Shown piece by piece: positions 13,561 to 14,016 of a stretch of 14,016 bases of DNA. The translations under genes and the position numbers were made by a program. The notes under the pieces were generated by a model. That model was not told the origin of the DNA. It saw only the letters and a program-made list of their open reading frames with translations, and did not search any database. Each line of letters starts with the position of its first letter. Positions within the stretch are counted from its first letter, which is position 1. The stretch is from positions 1 to 14,016 of the forward strand of contig JAIRMO010000076.1 in assembly GCA_031258625.1 (NCBI GenBank), in the 5' to 3' direction. The stretch is from Spirochaetaceae bacterium (GTDB lineage: Bacteria; Spirochaetota; Spirochaetia; Treponematales; Breznakiellaceae).

Positions 13561-13582
13561 TCCTCGGTCCCTCCTCGGTCCC
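13561..13582 (-). repeat. 11-bp tandem duplication carrying ribosome-site sequence
   Basis: TCCTCGGTCCC is present twice without a gap (13561-13571 and 13572-13582). On the - strand it makes a chain of GAGG-containing sequence ahead of the coiled-coil gene. The functional AGGAGG is the copy nearest to ATG 13549. Confidence 0.7.
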
Positions 13583-13645
13583 TCCCGGGGTGTGTTCCAA
13601 ACCCCGGGACGGTTCTTCGCCGTTTCCGGGGCGGGATGGGTAAAA

Positions 13646-13673
13646 GGGACAGACCCCGGATGGGGTCTGTCCC
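13646..13673. repeat. 12-bp-arm palindrome, GGGGTCTGTCCC variant
   Basis: GGGACAGACCCC (13646-13657) and GGGGTCTGTCCC (13662-13673) pair perfectly around GGAT. The core differs by one base from the GGGTCTGACCC cores at 13010-13077, so it probably belongs to the same element family. Confidence 0.65.
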
Positions 13674-13698
13674 CAAAAGAGTGCCTGGCGCCTTTTTA

Positions 13699-13723
13699 CC
13701 CCGCCGGCACAGGGCCGGCGGGG
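13699..13723. repeat. 10-bp GC hairpin just after the DUF6273-like gene
   Basis: CCCCGCCGGC (13699-13708) pairs with GCCGGCGGGG (13714-13723), with loop ACAGG. It starts eight bases after the stop of the partial gene. On the - strand A residues rather than T follow, so it is not a normal terminator for that gene. On the + strand the T run precedes it. Confidence 0.6.
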
Positions 13724-13730
13724 GTACGGA

Positions 13731-14016
13731 TCATTTGACACAGAATGCGGGGGCAAAGCTATACACATAGGGCGCATAGCCATTGGCGGCCTTACTAACG
13801 ATGTGCACAGTACAGAAATGGGTGGCAGTGTCATGCGTGGAAGCCATCCAGTAGTAGTATTCATCACTACTATCCGTATACTTTATCCGAGCGCTGTCGG
13901 AGTCGTAATACGCAAGCCGCGCCTGGTTCGCCGCCGTCTCGTAGGTGGTAGACAATTCGTACACCCCAAACATCTCCCATTCCGTGGGGAGCCAGAGTTG
14001 GTCACGTATCGCGTCA
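13731..14016 (-). CDS. 3' end of a DUF6273-like (lectin-type fold) protein, partial
   Basis: The frame is open to the window edge and stops at TGA 13733-13731, giving at least 95 residues. Recognisable text: DQLWLPTEWEMFG, a Tyr/Ser/Asp-rich part (RLAYYDSDSARIKYTDSSDE), then YYYWMASTHD, a Val-rich strand and a final SFAPAFCVK. The order LWLPTEWEMFG ... YWxxS ... R/A-PAFC is that of the C-terminus of DUF6273-type domains, which are common in exported or phage-related proteins and related to C-type-lectin-like folds. The N-terminal part with any signal or other domain lies outside the window. An internal ATG (13973) exists, but the frame clearly continues upstream of it, so it is not the start. 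Function is unknown; binding of a surface ligand is a guess from the fold. Confidence 0.65.
   Translation of the reverse strand, partial: DAIRDQLWLPTEWEMFGVYELSTTYETAANQARLAYYDSDSARIKYTDSSDEYYYWMASTHDTATHFCTVHIVSKAANGYAPYVYSFAPAFCVK

Noticed and set aside
1..14016. CRISPR array or phage integration site
   Set aside because: No regularly spaced repeats beyond the short 21-bp and 11-bp tandems, no tRNA-flanked duplication, and no integrase gene were seen.

Overview
The window looks like a chromosomal stretch of a treponeme-type spirochaete, perhaps from the termite-gut group. This is an inference from three things: a divergent Rnf-like operon, relaxed lipoprotein signals, and many GC-rich intergenic palindromes. 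No rRNA or marker gene is present to settle it. Positions 1-3050 and 12800-14016 are accessory in character, with small exported or unknown proteins, repeats and hairpins. Positions 3050-12800 are a denser block of metabolic and membrane genes.

Left part (1-3045). A possible 3' end of a + strand gene stops at 62 and is followed by a strong bidirectional terminator (88-115). All other likely genes here are on the - strand. They are an ankyrin-repeat exported protein broken by an in-frame TAA (122-826), a 119-aa signal-peptide protein (913-1272) and a 220-aa protein of unknown function whose stop codon lies inside a perfect 17-bp hairpin (1759-2421). Between them are nested inverted repeats, a 21-bp tandem repeat and an AT-rich stretch with no convincing gene.

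Central part (3046-6573). A dCMP deaminase (-) is divergent from a PfkB-family sugar-phosphate kinase (+). The kinase converges with a 628-aa GH57 4-alpha-glucanotransferase-like protein (-). That protein keeps the fold markers of the family but has a glycine where the catalytic glutamate should be.

Rnf part (6697-12835). One - strand operon runs from a putative promoter at 12807-12835 to a terminator at 6697-6731. It encodes a DUF212 (divergent PAP2) membrane protein, a 476-aa membrane protein of unknown function, then RnfC, RnfD, RnfG, RnfE and RnfA. The last six genes overlap, five of the junctions being or including short overlaps typical of translational coupling. Subunit order and folds are those of an Rnf ion-pumping oxidoreductase, but RnfB is absent. 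Motifs for most cofactors are also altered: the glycine-rich FMN/NADH site of RnfC, the SGAT flavinylation sites of RnfD and RnfG, and one of the two [2Fe-2S] cysteines in each of RnfA and RnfE. Only the two [4Fe-4S] motifs of RnfC look fully intact. This is the most interesting content of the window.

Right part (12836-14016). This holds large palindromes sharing a GGGTCTG(A/T)CCC core, a 138-aa exported coiled-coil protein with a second long open frame overlapping it, and the 3' end of a protein resembling the DUF6273 domain that runs off the window edge.

All family assignments were made by eye from motifs. No database search was possible.
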